From Cerioporus squamosus (lineage: Eukaryota > Basidiomycota > Agaricomycetes > Polyporales > Polyporaceae): a DNA stretch of 16,303 bases. Position 1 is the stretch's first letter. The number at the start of each line of letters is the position of its first letter. The notes beneath the pieces were generated by a model that did no database searches, had not been told where the DNA came from, and saw only the letters and a list, made by a program, of their open reading frames with translations. The stretch spans positions 1 to 16,303 of the forward strand of contig JABYQS010000642.1 in the NCBI GenBank assembly GCA_022592435.1. Direction: 5' to 3'. Of this stretch, positions 1 through 7,781 are shown one piece after another. A program made the translations under genes and the position numbers.

Positions 1-293
1 ACGAGGTCCACGTCAGGCTGGTTCATGCTGTCAATGGTCTGTCTATGCCTGTTCAACGTCGTCGTGCTTCTCAAGCCCCCGACGTTCGTGGCGGACCTCC
101 TGGAGCTCATGCCGCTGCCGGGTCCGCGCGCGCAACGCTGTTGCTGGCAGTCGTCGTCAATGTTCTGACGTCGTTGGCGTTTGAACACTACGGCACGCCA
201 GCCGTCTCTCATGTCGTTGGGAAGCTCTTTGAGCTGCGTCGGCGACACCGCGTGAGAGATGGGAAATCTACAAGACCGTGGAGGGTGGAATGA
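1..293 (+). CDS. 3' end of a probable P5-type cation-transporting ATPase (partial, frame-broken)
   Basis: The window opens inside a gene. From base 1 (frame 1) the translation is strongly hydrophobic (a segment around FMLSMVCLCLFNVVVLL) and runs into DLLELMPLPGPR near base 126. In frame 3, from base 132, it continues as ATLLLAVVVNVLTSLAFE, a second membrane segment, then a basic tail ending at the TGA at 291-293. The pattern of membrane helix, ELxPLP, Arg, membrane helix, N, E is what I recall of the C-terminal transmembrane helices of P5-type ATPases (ATP13A/Ypk9), which move polyamines or cations across endolysosomal membranes. No catalytic P-type motif lies inside the window, so this is a family guess. 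The two halves are joined only if one base is missing, or two are extra, in the CG repeat at 126-133; no intron of normal length explains the change. It could instead be another polytopic membrane protein. Confidence 0.45.
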   Translation, partial: EVHVRLVHAVNGLSMPVQRRRASQAPDVRGGPPGAHAAAGSARATLLLAVVVNVLTSLAFEHYGTPAVSHVVGKLFELRRRHRVRDGKSTRPWRVE

Positions 294-918
294 GATGATC
301 GTCCATGTTATGCCGGGACCGTTCGTGCGCAGCACTTGGTTGTTATGCATGTTAGAGGGTGCCGCTTTGCGGACTGGTTAAGTATCTTCTAGCTTTGTAT
401 TCGTGCGCAGTAAAGTCTCCATGATCTGGTTACCAATGCATTGGACCTGGCCCCGTCCACTGCGCCGGGTTCGATGATCGCGCGTGTGTCTGGAAATGCG
501 TTGCCAACGCGAGGGTTTGCGGTGGTGATCGTTGTCGCGCCGGTCGATTGCCGCGTTTGAGCTCCGCATAAATACACGGCTGTGGCTGTTTGTCTTTTGA
601 AAGGTCAATTGGAGTCCCGCTGATGGGAGGCCATCGGACAATGAAGATGGGTGATGGGATGTGGCAACAATCAAACGCGTCTGGACCTGGGCTTGGACAG
701 CCAAAGGACCGCTGGCTGCTTCCCGCCTCTCACCTCTTCCCCGTCTTACTCGTCGGGTTCCTCCTCGTTGTCTCTGCCCTGGGGCCATTCCGTTCCTTTT
801 CTTCCACCTTCGTCGCCGTTGTACGTATCGTCGAGCCTCAGGGAGCCGGCTTCCGCAAATTCGCCCTCAGTTCAAACCCTACGCGCTTCACTTTCCACCC
901 GGTCTACTCTTCGCCAAG
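294..918. other. Intergenic region and probable promoter/5' leader of the mucin-like gene
   Basis: No gene is supported here. The open frames on both strands have Arg/Ser-rich, unstructured translations that match no family I know. A TATA-like CATAAATA lies at 567-574. The stretch from about 717 to 900 is rich in pyrimidine tracts, typical of fungal promoters and 5' leaders. The next start codon, at 919, has A at -3. Confidence 0.5.
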
Positions 919-2496
919 ATGCTCGGGTACTCAAAGTCTGCCACTGTCGCGTTCCTTCTCACTTTCTTGCTCTTCCTGGGTCCCGCGAATGGAGCTCCAG
1001 CCGTTCCTGAGAAGCGCACCATGCACTCTGCGCTAAGGGTGGCTAGGGACGGAGACAACTTGTCGCAGTCGACCACCGTGCAGGTGACGACCACCCTTCA
1101 GACGTGAGTGGCTCTGCAATCATGCGCACTACCCACCTCAAGTATCACCCCTTTGCCACCAGCGCCACGGGACCGATGCTTCAGACGTGCACGATCACCC
1201 TTGACCCCATCACTGGAGACAACGGGGAGCCCCTGGTGCGCGAGACCAGGTCGTGCACCTTGACGGCCACAAGCGGAAACAACTCATCCGGATCTTCGAC
1301 GTCCTCCTCAGACAGTGCTTCAAGCACCTCGTCCGCGGATTCGTCCTCCTCTACGGATTCCGCGTCGAGTTCGAGCACGGACTCTGCCGCTGCAAGCTCG
1401 AGCACGGACACTGCCGCTGCGAGCTCGAGCACGGATAGCAGTGCATCATCGACCACGGACAGCTCGGCTGCTTCGAGCACCGACAGTGCTGCGAGCTCCT
1501 CGGCCACGGACGCAAGCGCTTCAGGTGTGTTTAGCCTTCCCTTTGTCTCGCTTTCGACGAGGTGCTGCGCCCGTATGCGAGGTCGTGACCTGAGCAGGTC
1601 TGCGAGTGGTGCGAACTGATGTTGCAAACCCCAACTCGTCGGCTCTCCGAGTAGCACTTCGTTCACAGCCACTATACTCCTCGTGACGGCATTTTGACAC
1701 ACCTTTGCAGCCACTGCGACCGACGCGTCTGCTTCGCCCGCCACGGCCACCTCCGCTGGAGCTATCAGCGACAATGTGAGTCTGCTACCTGTGCATATAG
1801 TACCTTTTTGCTCATCGACGGGTATAAGGGCACTACACTCGTCGCTGGATCGGCGCTCTCGTCTGCAGACACAGCGGCTGCAACAGCCACTGGGTCTGCG
1901 TCTGCTTCCGGTTCCGCGTCTGCCTCAGCTACTGCAACAGGTTCTTCTGCAGCTGCCACGGGCGGTGCGGTCAAGGCAGGAGTAAGTGCACAGTGCTCCT
2001 TGACGATGGCTTCTGTCTAACGCATTTTTCTCGTAGGGCTTCACGTCGGTCGACTCCTCGGTCATAGCAACGGAGAGCGTCGCGTCTGGCACCCCGACTG
2101 GGACCGCTGCAGCGGACGCTGCCCAGCAATCCGGATCGTCGGCCACTTCCGCCGCAGACACTGCAACCTCGAGCGCTGCGAAGTCCAGCTCCCTGGTACC
2201 ACGCTCTCCGTGCTGCCGATCGGATTGGGTGTGTTCGCTGGTATCTCAGTCATCGCTCTCATCGTGGTCGGTCTCGTCACCTACGAACGTACGAAGTATC
2301 GCAGGGTAAGTGGTTTTAGCTTTGCCCGTGTTCAGCGTTTGCGCGAGGCTGACGGCTTTCCAGGCTTTTCAGACAGCGCAAGCTCGCAGATCGGGGGCGG
2401 CTATGGGGTATGGTGGAATGGCGTAAGTGTCCCGCTCGGAAGTGCTCGATTGCTGGCATGAGCTGACGAATCGTATCCCACAGGCAAGCCGCCTAA
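919..2496 (+). CDS. Mucin-like single-pass membrane protein: signal peptide, Ser/Thr-rich ectodomain, one TM helix, short tail
   Basis: Predicted exons are 919-1103, 1163-1524, 1711-1775, 1829-1981, 2037-2305 (containing one frame break), 2364-2422 and 2484-2496, giving about 368 residues. Donors are GTGAGT, GTGTGT, GTGAGT and GTAAGT three times. Residues 1-25 form a signal peptide (hydrophobic core VAFLLTFLLFLG, cleavage near ANG-AP), followed by a Kex2-like KR at 32-33. Residues about 95-308 are almost entirely Ser, Thr, Ala, Asp and Gly, with SSSTDSAAA-type repeats encoded by near-tandem 27-bp DNA units around 1366-1440; these are likely O-mannosylated. A membrane helix (about 314-336, IGLGVFAGISVIALIVVGLV) is followed by YERTKYRR and a roughly 30-residue cytoplasmic tail. 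The topology resembles yeast Mid2/Wsc wall-stress sensors, but I see no WSC cysteine domain, so a sensor role is only a suggestion. The Ser-rich frame and the TM frame are out of register near 2185-2197. Confidence 0.75.
1366..1440 (+). repeat. Short in-frame coding repeat (27-bp unit) in the mucin-like ectodomain
   Basis: The core TCGAGCACGGA recurs at 27-bp spacing, with GCCGCTGC between copies, and encodes SSTDSAAAS and SSTDTAAAS followed by a partial third copy. The unit is a multiple of three, so changes in copy number would keep the reading frame, as in length-variable fungal cell-surface proteins. Confidence 0.7.
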
Positions 2497-2907
2497 ACTT
2501 GCTCTCGCTATCGATTAGTTTAGCTATCTTATTATTTCGCTGGATTCTGTTTCTGCTGCGGTGCGACGCCGGGAAGGTGTGTCTGACTGTACATCGTCGA
2601 CGTGTAGTTGGGCGCGGTCCAATGACATCTGCTTATTGGCACCATGGACTTGGACAGTAGGTTGTATCATAGGCCGGCGTAGTGTGCCGGTGTATTCTAC
2701 AAGGCTTCTTCCCTTCCCTCTCTGTCGGATTCGCGCGCGGCTTCGGGTTTACGGCGTGCGGGAGCTCATTGACACGTCTCTGGACATTCCTGTAGATTCG
2801 CTGCTTTGCTGTTTCGTACCGCTTTGTGTGCTGAGGAACTTCCGGCTAAAGATATATACGTCGTTGCGAGACGCATACAAGGATCATTGGGGTCGGCGTG
2901 GGTATAC
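2497..2907. other. Intergenic region between the mucin-like gene and the transposon array
   Basis: This should hold the 3' UTR and terminator of the upstream gene. The open frames here have no recognisable content and no good signal or domain pattern. I see no RNA gene or clear regulatory motif. Its right edge is the 8-bp sequence GCACGAAG, which recurs on the far side of the repeat array. Confidence 0.5.
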
Positions 2908-2915
2908 GCACGAAG
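2908..2915. repeat. Left 8-bp target-site duplication of the repeat array
   Basis: GCACGAAG here is identical to the 8 bases at 4884-4891. The two copies sit exactly outside the outermost terminal inverted repeats, as expected for a cut-and-paste DNA transposon insertion. Confidence 0.75.
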
Positions 2916-3567
2916 GGCTCTTGACTTATAGGCGTAGCGGCGCTTCAGAAATTAAATGAAATTAAATAAATTAAATCGCGGCCGCAGGCCGCACAGGCTC
3001 TCTGCGGCTTCCCTCAACAGAAATTAATTCCATGATACCTCGAGCACCTCATAGGCCATTGTATGCGCATTTCTGAGATCCTTGGGAGGTAGCTTTAATT
3101 TTCTTTCCGGCGCTAACGCGCCGGCAAGAGTAGAACCACTGTCTGATGCGCGTTCGCACAGATCTGGTGTATTCCTTCGGACTCGTATAGACAAGAAAAT
3201 CTCCACATTGACTCCTGCATTATTTGAGCGCAAAGGAAGGTAGCATAGGGTGCCGTACCCAGCAGGAGAAGCTCAAAATCCCATATTGTGGGCCAAAAGT
3301 GCCCTGCTGCAAGCAGTGCTAGCACTATGTAATTTTTCCACCTCACATCGCAAATCCCCTCCTGCAGCGACACCCTCATATTGTTGGCCCATATACTTAA
3401 TGCCTCTCAACATTTTTCCAGGCTCAACAGCTGCGAAACGACGCAGGGAAACCTAGCAGAAAGCTGGGTGGCTGATTGTTTGTTTGAGTTACTTTGTTGC
3501 CAAATGCAGTAAGTGAAATTCAAACTCAGTCAGGTCAAGTCAGGGCTACACCTATAGCTCAACTGCC
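2916..3567 (+). mobile_element. TIR element, copy 1
   Basis: 652 bp; inverted repeats at 2916-2938 and 3545-3567. Inside, in order: an AT-rich run of ATTAAA-like units (about 2949-2976), a GCGGCC-GCA-GGCCGC hairpin with an embedded NotI site (2978-2992), a CCGGCGC-TAAC-GCGCCGG hairpin (3107-3124), and two AGTCAGG motifs just inside the right end (3528-3534, 3538-3544) that could be transposase-binding repeats. It differs from the other two copies by T rather than C at 3485. Confidence 0.85.
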
Positions 3568-3573
3568 TAGCAC

Positions 3574-4225
3574 GGCTCTTGACTTATAGGCGTAGCGGCG
3601 CTTCAGAAATTAAATGAAATTAAATAAATTAAATCGCGGCCGCAGGCCGCACAGGCTCTCTGCGGCTTCCCTCAACAGAAATTAATTCCATGATACCTCG
3701 AGCACCTCATAGGCCATTGTATGCGCATTTCTGAGATCCTTGGGAGGTAGCTTTAATTTTCTTTCCGGCGCTAACGCGCCGGCAAGAGTAGAACCACTGT
3801 CTGATGCGCGTTCGCACAGATCTGGTGTATTCCTTCGGACTCGTATAGACAAGAAAATCTCCACATTGACTCCTGCATTATTTGAGCGCAAAGGAAGGTA
3901 GCATAGGGTGCCGTACCCAGCAGGAGAAGCTCAAAATCCCATATTGTGGGCCAAAAGTGCCCTGCTGCAAGCAGTGCTAGCACTATGTAATTTTTCCACC
4001 TCACATCGCAAATCCCCTCCTGCAGCGACACCCTCATATTGTTGGCCCATATACTTAATGCCTCTCAACATTTTTCCAGGCTCAACAGCTGCGAAACGAC
4101 GCAGGGAAACCTAGCAGAAAGCTGGGTGGCTGATTGTTTGTTCGAGTTACTTTGTTGCCAAATGCAGTAAGTGAAATTCAAACTCAGTCAGGTCAAGTCA
4201 GGGCTACACCTATAGCTCAACTGCC
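3574..4225 (+). mobile_element. TIR element, copy 2
   Basis: 652 bp; inverted repeats at 3574-3596 and 4203-4225. One substitution from copy 1 (C at 4143) and four from copy 3. It is preceded by the 6-base spacer TAGCAC and followed by the different spacer GCACGA. It is non-coding, like its neighbours. Confidence 0.85.
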
Positions 4226-4231
4226 GCACGA

Positions 4232-4883
4232 GGCTCTTGACTTATAGGCGTAGCGGCGCTTCAGAAATTAAATGAAATTAAATAAATTAAATCGCGGCCG
4301 CAGGCCGCACAGGCTCTCTGCGGCTTCCCTCAACAGAAATTAATTCCATGATACCTCGAGCACCTCATAGGCCATTGTATGCGCATTTCTGAGATCCTTG
4401 GGAGGTAGCTTGAATTTTCTTTCCGGCGCTAACGCGCCGGCAAGAGTAGAACCACTGTCTGATGCGCGTTCGCACAGATCTGGTGTATTCCTTCGGACTC
4501 GTATAGACTAAAAAATCTCCCCATTGACTCCTGCATTATTTGAGCGCAAAGGAAGGTAGCATAGGGTGCCGTACCCAGCAGGAGAAGCTCAAAATCCCAT
4601 ATTGTGGGCCAAAAGTGCCCTGCTGCAAGCAGTGCTAGCACTATGTAATTTTTCCACCTCACATCGCAAATCCCCTCCTGCAGCGACACCCTCATATTGT
4701 TGGCCCATATACTTAATGCCTCTCAACATTTTTCCAGGCTCAACAGCTGCGAAACGACGCAGGGAAACCTAGCAGAAAGCTGGGTGGCTGATTGTTTGTT
4801 CGAGTTACTTTGTTGCCAAATGCAGTAAGTGAAATTCAAACTCAGTCAGGTCAAGTCAGGGCTACACCTATAGCTCAACTGCC
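4232..4883 (+). mobile_element. TIR element, copy 3
   Basis: 652 bp; inverted repeats at 4232-4254 and 4861-4883. It carries four private substitutions (G at 4412, T at 4509, A at 4511, C at 4521) and shares C at 4801 with copy 2. Its right end abuts the right target-site duplication. Confidence 0.85.
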
Positions 4884-4891
4884 GCACGAAG
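4884..4891. repeat. Right 8-bp target-site duplication of the repeat array
   Basis: GCACGAAG, identical to 2908-2915. Its first six bases also equal the spacer between copies 2 and 3. Confidence 0.75.
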
Positions 4892-5197
4892 CCATGAACT
4901 CACAGTAGGACGGGCTGCACAGCCTTCCAGCGTGCTTGCCTCCTACGTCATCCTGCAAACCAACCTATCGTTCGGCTGCAGCGGCTCTAGTACTAGTATT
5001 ACCAAGATCTGGTCAACGTAACCTCTGAGTTAACCAGTGACTTCAACCTCACCACTAGTGCACGCTCAGGTTCGTTGATACTCCGAAGCTGTTTCACTTG
5101 GCGGACGGGCTAACCACATTCTGCATGGCACCTACTGACTAGCGTTCCACTGTAGAATATCTTGGTACTCACTGAACAGTTCTCCTCTCTGTCCACG
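4892..5197. other. Short intergenic region: probable promoter and leader of the hydrolase gene
   Basis: About 306 bp between the transposon array and the hydrolase start codon. It contains a CTAGTACTAG palindrome near 4987 but no TATA-like box or gene that I can support. The promoter of the hydrolase must lie here or inside the array. Confidence 0.4.
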
Positions 5198-6649
5198 ATG
5201 AGCTCTCCGAAGATCAAGTCGGTTGACAAGCTCACCATCACCTTACTGGTGGACAACACCATCGAATGGTATGTCTCCGAGCTCGATACTGTATGCGGAA
5301 CGTGGAATGATGGTCTTGACCTGCATAGGATGACCAAATTGCCTCCCGGATTCATCCACGAGGTACCTCAGCACTTGAGCCGGCCCGATGTTCCCAGGGA
5401 TGACCGCACGGGTGTGCCATTCGTCGATCTCGAGAACTACTGTTGTGGTTAGTTCCGAGTCGCCTGCAGCACCATCCCGCTCACCGGCTGACTATAGGCG
5501 CACTACACAGGAGCGCATGGGTTCTCCGCATTGATCGTGCGCCCTCTAGCTGTCAATCGCTCTGTTCTACGCGCTGATTCCGATCGTTCCGCAGGAGACC
5601 CAAGTCGAAGGCTCGGAGCCGCACTTGACCCTCTTCGACACGGGCCCCGACTCTCGCTCGATCATACGGAACGTCGAAGCCCTGCAGGTTCCGATCGAGC
5701 GCGTCGAGCGCATCATCCTCTCGCACTGGCACTGCGACCACAGCGGCGGGATGCTCGCGTTCCTGAAGCACCGACGAGTCAACTGTCCGCCTGATACCCC
5801 TCCGTGCGTCGTCGACCTGCACCCCGACCGGCCGATCGCACGCGGGATCGCGCCCGTGAGTGCAGGGGGGAAGGTGATCGGGAGGCTGCTGGACGACCCG
5901 AAGTTCGAGCAGATTGAGGCGCTTGGTGGCGTGGTGGAGAAGCACGCGGAGGGGCATGCTGTCGCGGGAGGGGCTGTCTGGGTCAGTGGCGAGATCCCGA
6001 GGGTGACGCACTTTGAGGGCGGCCTTCCGAGCGGCGTGCGGTGGGTTGAGCAGGAGGGCGGCGAACACGGGGAGTGGGTGAAGGAGGAGGTGAGAGTACT
6101 TCCTCCCGTGCCTCCGACAGTGGCTGACTGGTAGTTGTGTCGTTCTAGGATATCATGGACGAACGCTATGCCGCGATTGATGTTGTGGGGAAGGGCTTGG
6201 TGATATTCTCAGCGTGAGCACTCAGGCCTTCCTGGATCACCGAAGTACTCATGAGTATATTGCTCCAGTTGCTCCCATGCTGGGATAGTCAACGTCGTCA
6301 AAGATGCGGTGGCAAAGTTCTCTCGCCCAATATACATGGCGCGTCCATCTCACTCACCATACCCTCAGACTACTACTCACCGAGTATTATTCCACAGATC
6401 ATTGGCGGGTTACATCTCGCAGGTACCGAGCTTGTGGAGCGAATCCCGCCCACCGTCGACTACTTGTCCAACCAGCTGCGCCCGGCTCCTGTGTATGTCC
6501 TCCCCATGCACTGCTCCGGCTTCGCTGCCAAGGTTGCGTTGGAGGATGCGTTTGGCGAAGGATGCGTTCCGGCTGGCGTTGGACACAAGGTCATCGTGGA
6601 TGGGAATCCGGAGATGGAGAAAATGATGCTTGCCCCTTCTGAGAACTAG
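5198..6649 (+). CDS. Metallo-beta-lactamase-fold hydrolase (MJ0301/dihydropterin-synthase-like group)
   Basis: Predicted exons are 5198-5268, 5329-5447, 5511-5536, 5595-6089, 6149-6213, 6269-6338 and 6398-6649, giving 365 residues. The start at 5198 has A at -3 and begins MSSPKIKSVDKLTITLLVDN, the N-terminal strand of this family. Metal-site motifs appear in order: LFDTG (Asp87), HWHCDHSGG (His116, His118, Asp120, His121), CSHAGIVN (His262), GGLHLAG (His288) and a late HCSG (His320). This is the metallo-beta-lactamase subgroup annotated in databases as 7,8-dihydropterin-6-methyl-4-(beta-D-ribofuranosyl)aminobenzene 5'-phosphate synthase-like. The fungal members have no assigned substrate that I know of, and no targeting signal is visible. 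Intron 1 (5269-5328, 60 nt) keeps the frame if retained and would add 20 residues; splicing restores the continuous DNTIEWMTKLPPGF, so I splice it. Intron 6 (6339-6397) must use a GC donor. MIA40 follows 255 bp downstream. Confidence 0.92.
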
Positions 6650-6904
6650 ATTGGTTAGCATTGCGCTATAGTCTAGCTGTACAGTAGTCCGTGCATCCTC
6701 AGCTGTGGTCACTTCCGAGATGTGGGAAGCGCCATGCGCCGACGCATTACCTTCTTTAGATTTCGTCGGGTTCCCACGCTACGAGCGCCCATTGTGTAAT
6801 CCTGCCGAGCGCAGTGGCCGGCTGCGTCAGCGAATTTCCCCGCTCTCCCGCGCTTGCAGACACAACTCCCTTTCCTCCTTCGTCGCTGCCAGCTCTCTAC
6901 CACG

Positions 6905-7781
6905 ATGTTTAGGACGTTCGCCCAGGCTTCTGTCAGACGTTCTCTGCACACATCAACGGCGAGGAGCGCATCGACCCGTCCGGCTCGCGCTCGCGCTGTA
7001 CTCGCAGCCTCTGCCGTGACAACTTCGTACTTCGTCTGGAGTTCCTGGTATGGACAGAAGATAGCCCTTGATGCTGCACCTTCATGTGAGTCAATTCCGT
7101 TGCTGAGAGCACCGTGTGCGTGAAGCGAACGCGGTTCGGTACAGCGTCCAAGTCGAAGCAGGTGCCTCTGACACCGAAGACCTCCTTGTCCCCGGAGGCC
7201 ATCACCCACTCGGACTCCACCGCTCCCCAGCACGAGCCGTCAATACACCACGACTCGAAGCCGACTCCGGACGCGTCCAGTGAGGAGCCTAAGCCCGAGG
7301 GCGAGGCGGAAGAGAGCTCTGGGGGTGCAGGCGGCGCGTTCAACCCCGAGACGGGCGAGATCAACTGGGACTGCCCGTGTCTCGGCGGGATGGCGCACGG
7401 GCCGTGCGGTCTGCAGTTCCGCGAGGCGTTCTCGTGTTTCGTCTTTTCCGAGGCGGACCCCAAGGGCATCGACTGCGTGGAGAAGTTCAAGGCCATGCAG
7501 GCGTGCTTCCGCGAGCACCCTGATGTCTACGGTGACGGTGCGTGTGTTGTATTGCTGCTGAGAATTTACGTCGACTGACCGGACGTGCAGAGATCATGCG
7601 GGACGATGAGGATGACGAGGAAGAGTTCGCTGCCGACGCCGCGCCTGCTGCTGGGGGCGCCGTCGTATCGCCGACGGAGCCTGCGCCCTTTGTCTCTGCC
7701 TCTGAGCCCGCAGAGGCTACGCCTGCACCCGCAGAGCAGAAAGCAAAGCCTCGCAAGGCTGCTGGCGCTACGGCACACTAG
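6905..7781 (+). CDS. MIA40: MIA40/TIM40: mitochondrial intermembrane-space import and assembly oxidoreductase
   Basis: Exons are 6905-7085, 7145-7537 and 7591-7781, giving 254 residues. Residues 1-30 are a basic, hydroxylated mitochondrial presequence. A membrane anchor follows (about 31-49, [20 protein letters not shown]), so this is the membrane-tethered fungal form. A low-complexity linker (about 62-125) leads to the CHCH core: the redox CPC at Cys137-Pro-Cys139, then twin CX9C pairs at Cys148/Cys158 and Cys171/Cys181. The C-terminus is acidic and then Ala/Pro-rich. MIA40 uses the CPC disulfide to oxidise incoming twin-cysteine proteins in the intermembrane space and is re-oxidised by Erv1. 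All diagnostic cysteines are present and the frame is intact. Introns (59 and 53 nt) have GTGAGT and GTGCGT donors. The start ATG has A at -3. Confidence 0.97.

Larger units (their letters stand above)
2916..4883. mobile_element. Tandem head-to-tail array of three copies of a 652-bp non-autonomous TIR element
   Basis: The same 652-bp sequence occurs at 2916-3567, 3574-4225 and 4232-4883 (period exactly 658). Six-base spacers TAGCAC and GCACGA lie between copies. The left end (GGCTCTTGACTTATAGGC and on) and the reverse complement of the right end (GGCAGTTGAGCTATAGGT and on) match at 18 of 23 positions, so each copy has its own terminal inverted repeats. The array as a whole is flanked by an 8-bp duplication. 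The copies differ at only about five sites, so the array is young. No transposase is encoded, so it depends on a helper elsewhere. Eight-base duplications are made by hAT, P, Merlin and KDZ/Zisupton transposons. The GG-starting ends do not look like hAT, and KDZ elements are common in mushrooms, but the superfamily cannot be fixed from this window. Confidence 0.85.

Noticed and set aside
378..788. 136-codon minus-strand frame upstream of the mucin-like gene
   Set aside because: Arg/Ser-rich composition without domain, splice or start-context support.
1181..1774. 197-codon minus-strand frame opposite the mucin-like gene
   Set aside because: Ala/Val/Glu-rich antisense shadow of the Ser/Thr/Asp repeats; it runs across predicted introns and has no motif.
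2196..2249. Intron between GTACCA and CTCAG to mend the mucin-like gene
   Set aside because: Its length is a multiple of three, so it does not change frame, and it would delete half of the membrane helix.
3113..3379. 88-codon minus-strand frame repeated in all three element copies (also at 3771-4037 and 4429-4695)
   Set aside because: It recurs only because the DNA repeats. Its translation resembles no transposase, and the differences between copies include amino-acid changes with no sign of selection.
2916..4883. CRISPR array, LTR pair or Helitron as explanation of the repeats
   Set aside because: Units are 652 bp with 6-bp spacers, far from CRISPR geometry. The ends are inverted repeats rather than TG...CA long terminal repeats. 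There is no CTRR end or AT insertion site, and an 8-bp duplication is present, which Helitrons do not make.
5269..5328. Reading hydrolase intron 1 as coding
   Set aside because: It is open and 60 nt long, but has a GTATGT donor and a CATAG acceptor. Splicing joins a family-like sequence across the site; retention remains possible as a minor isoform.
5553..6068. 171-codon minus-strand frame opposite the hydrolase exon 4
   Set aside because: The + strand holds the HWHCDH metal site and correct splice sites. The antisense frame has no family features.
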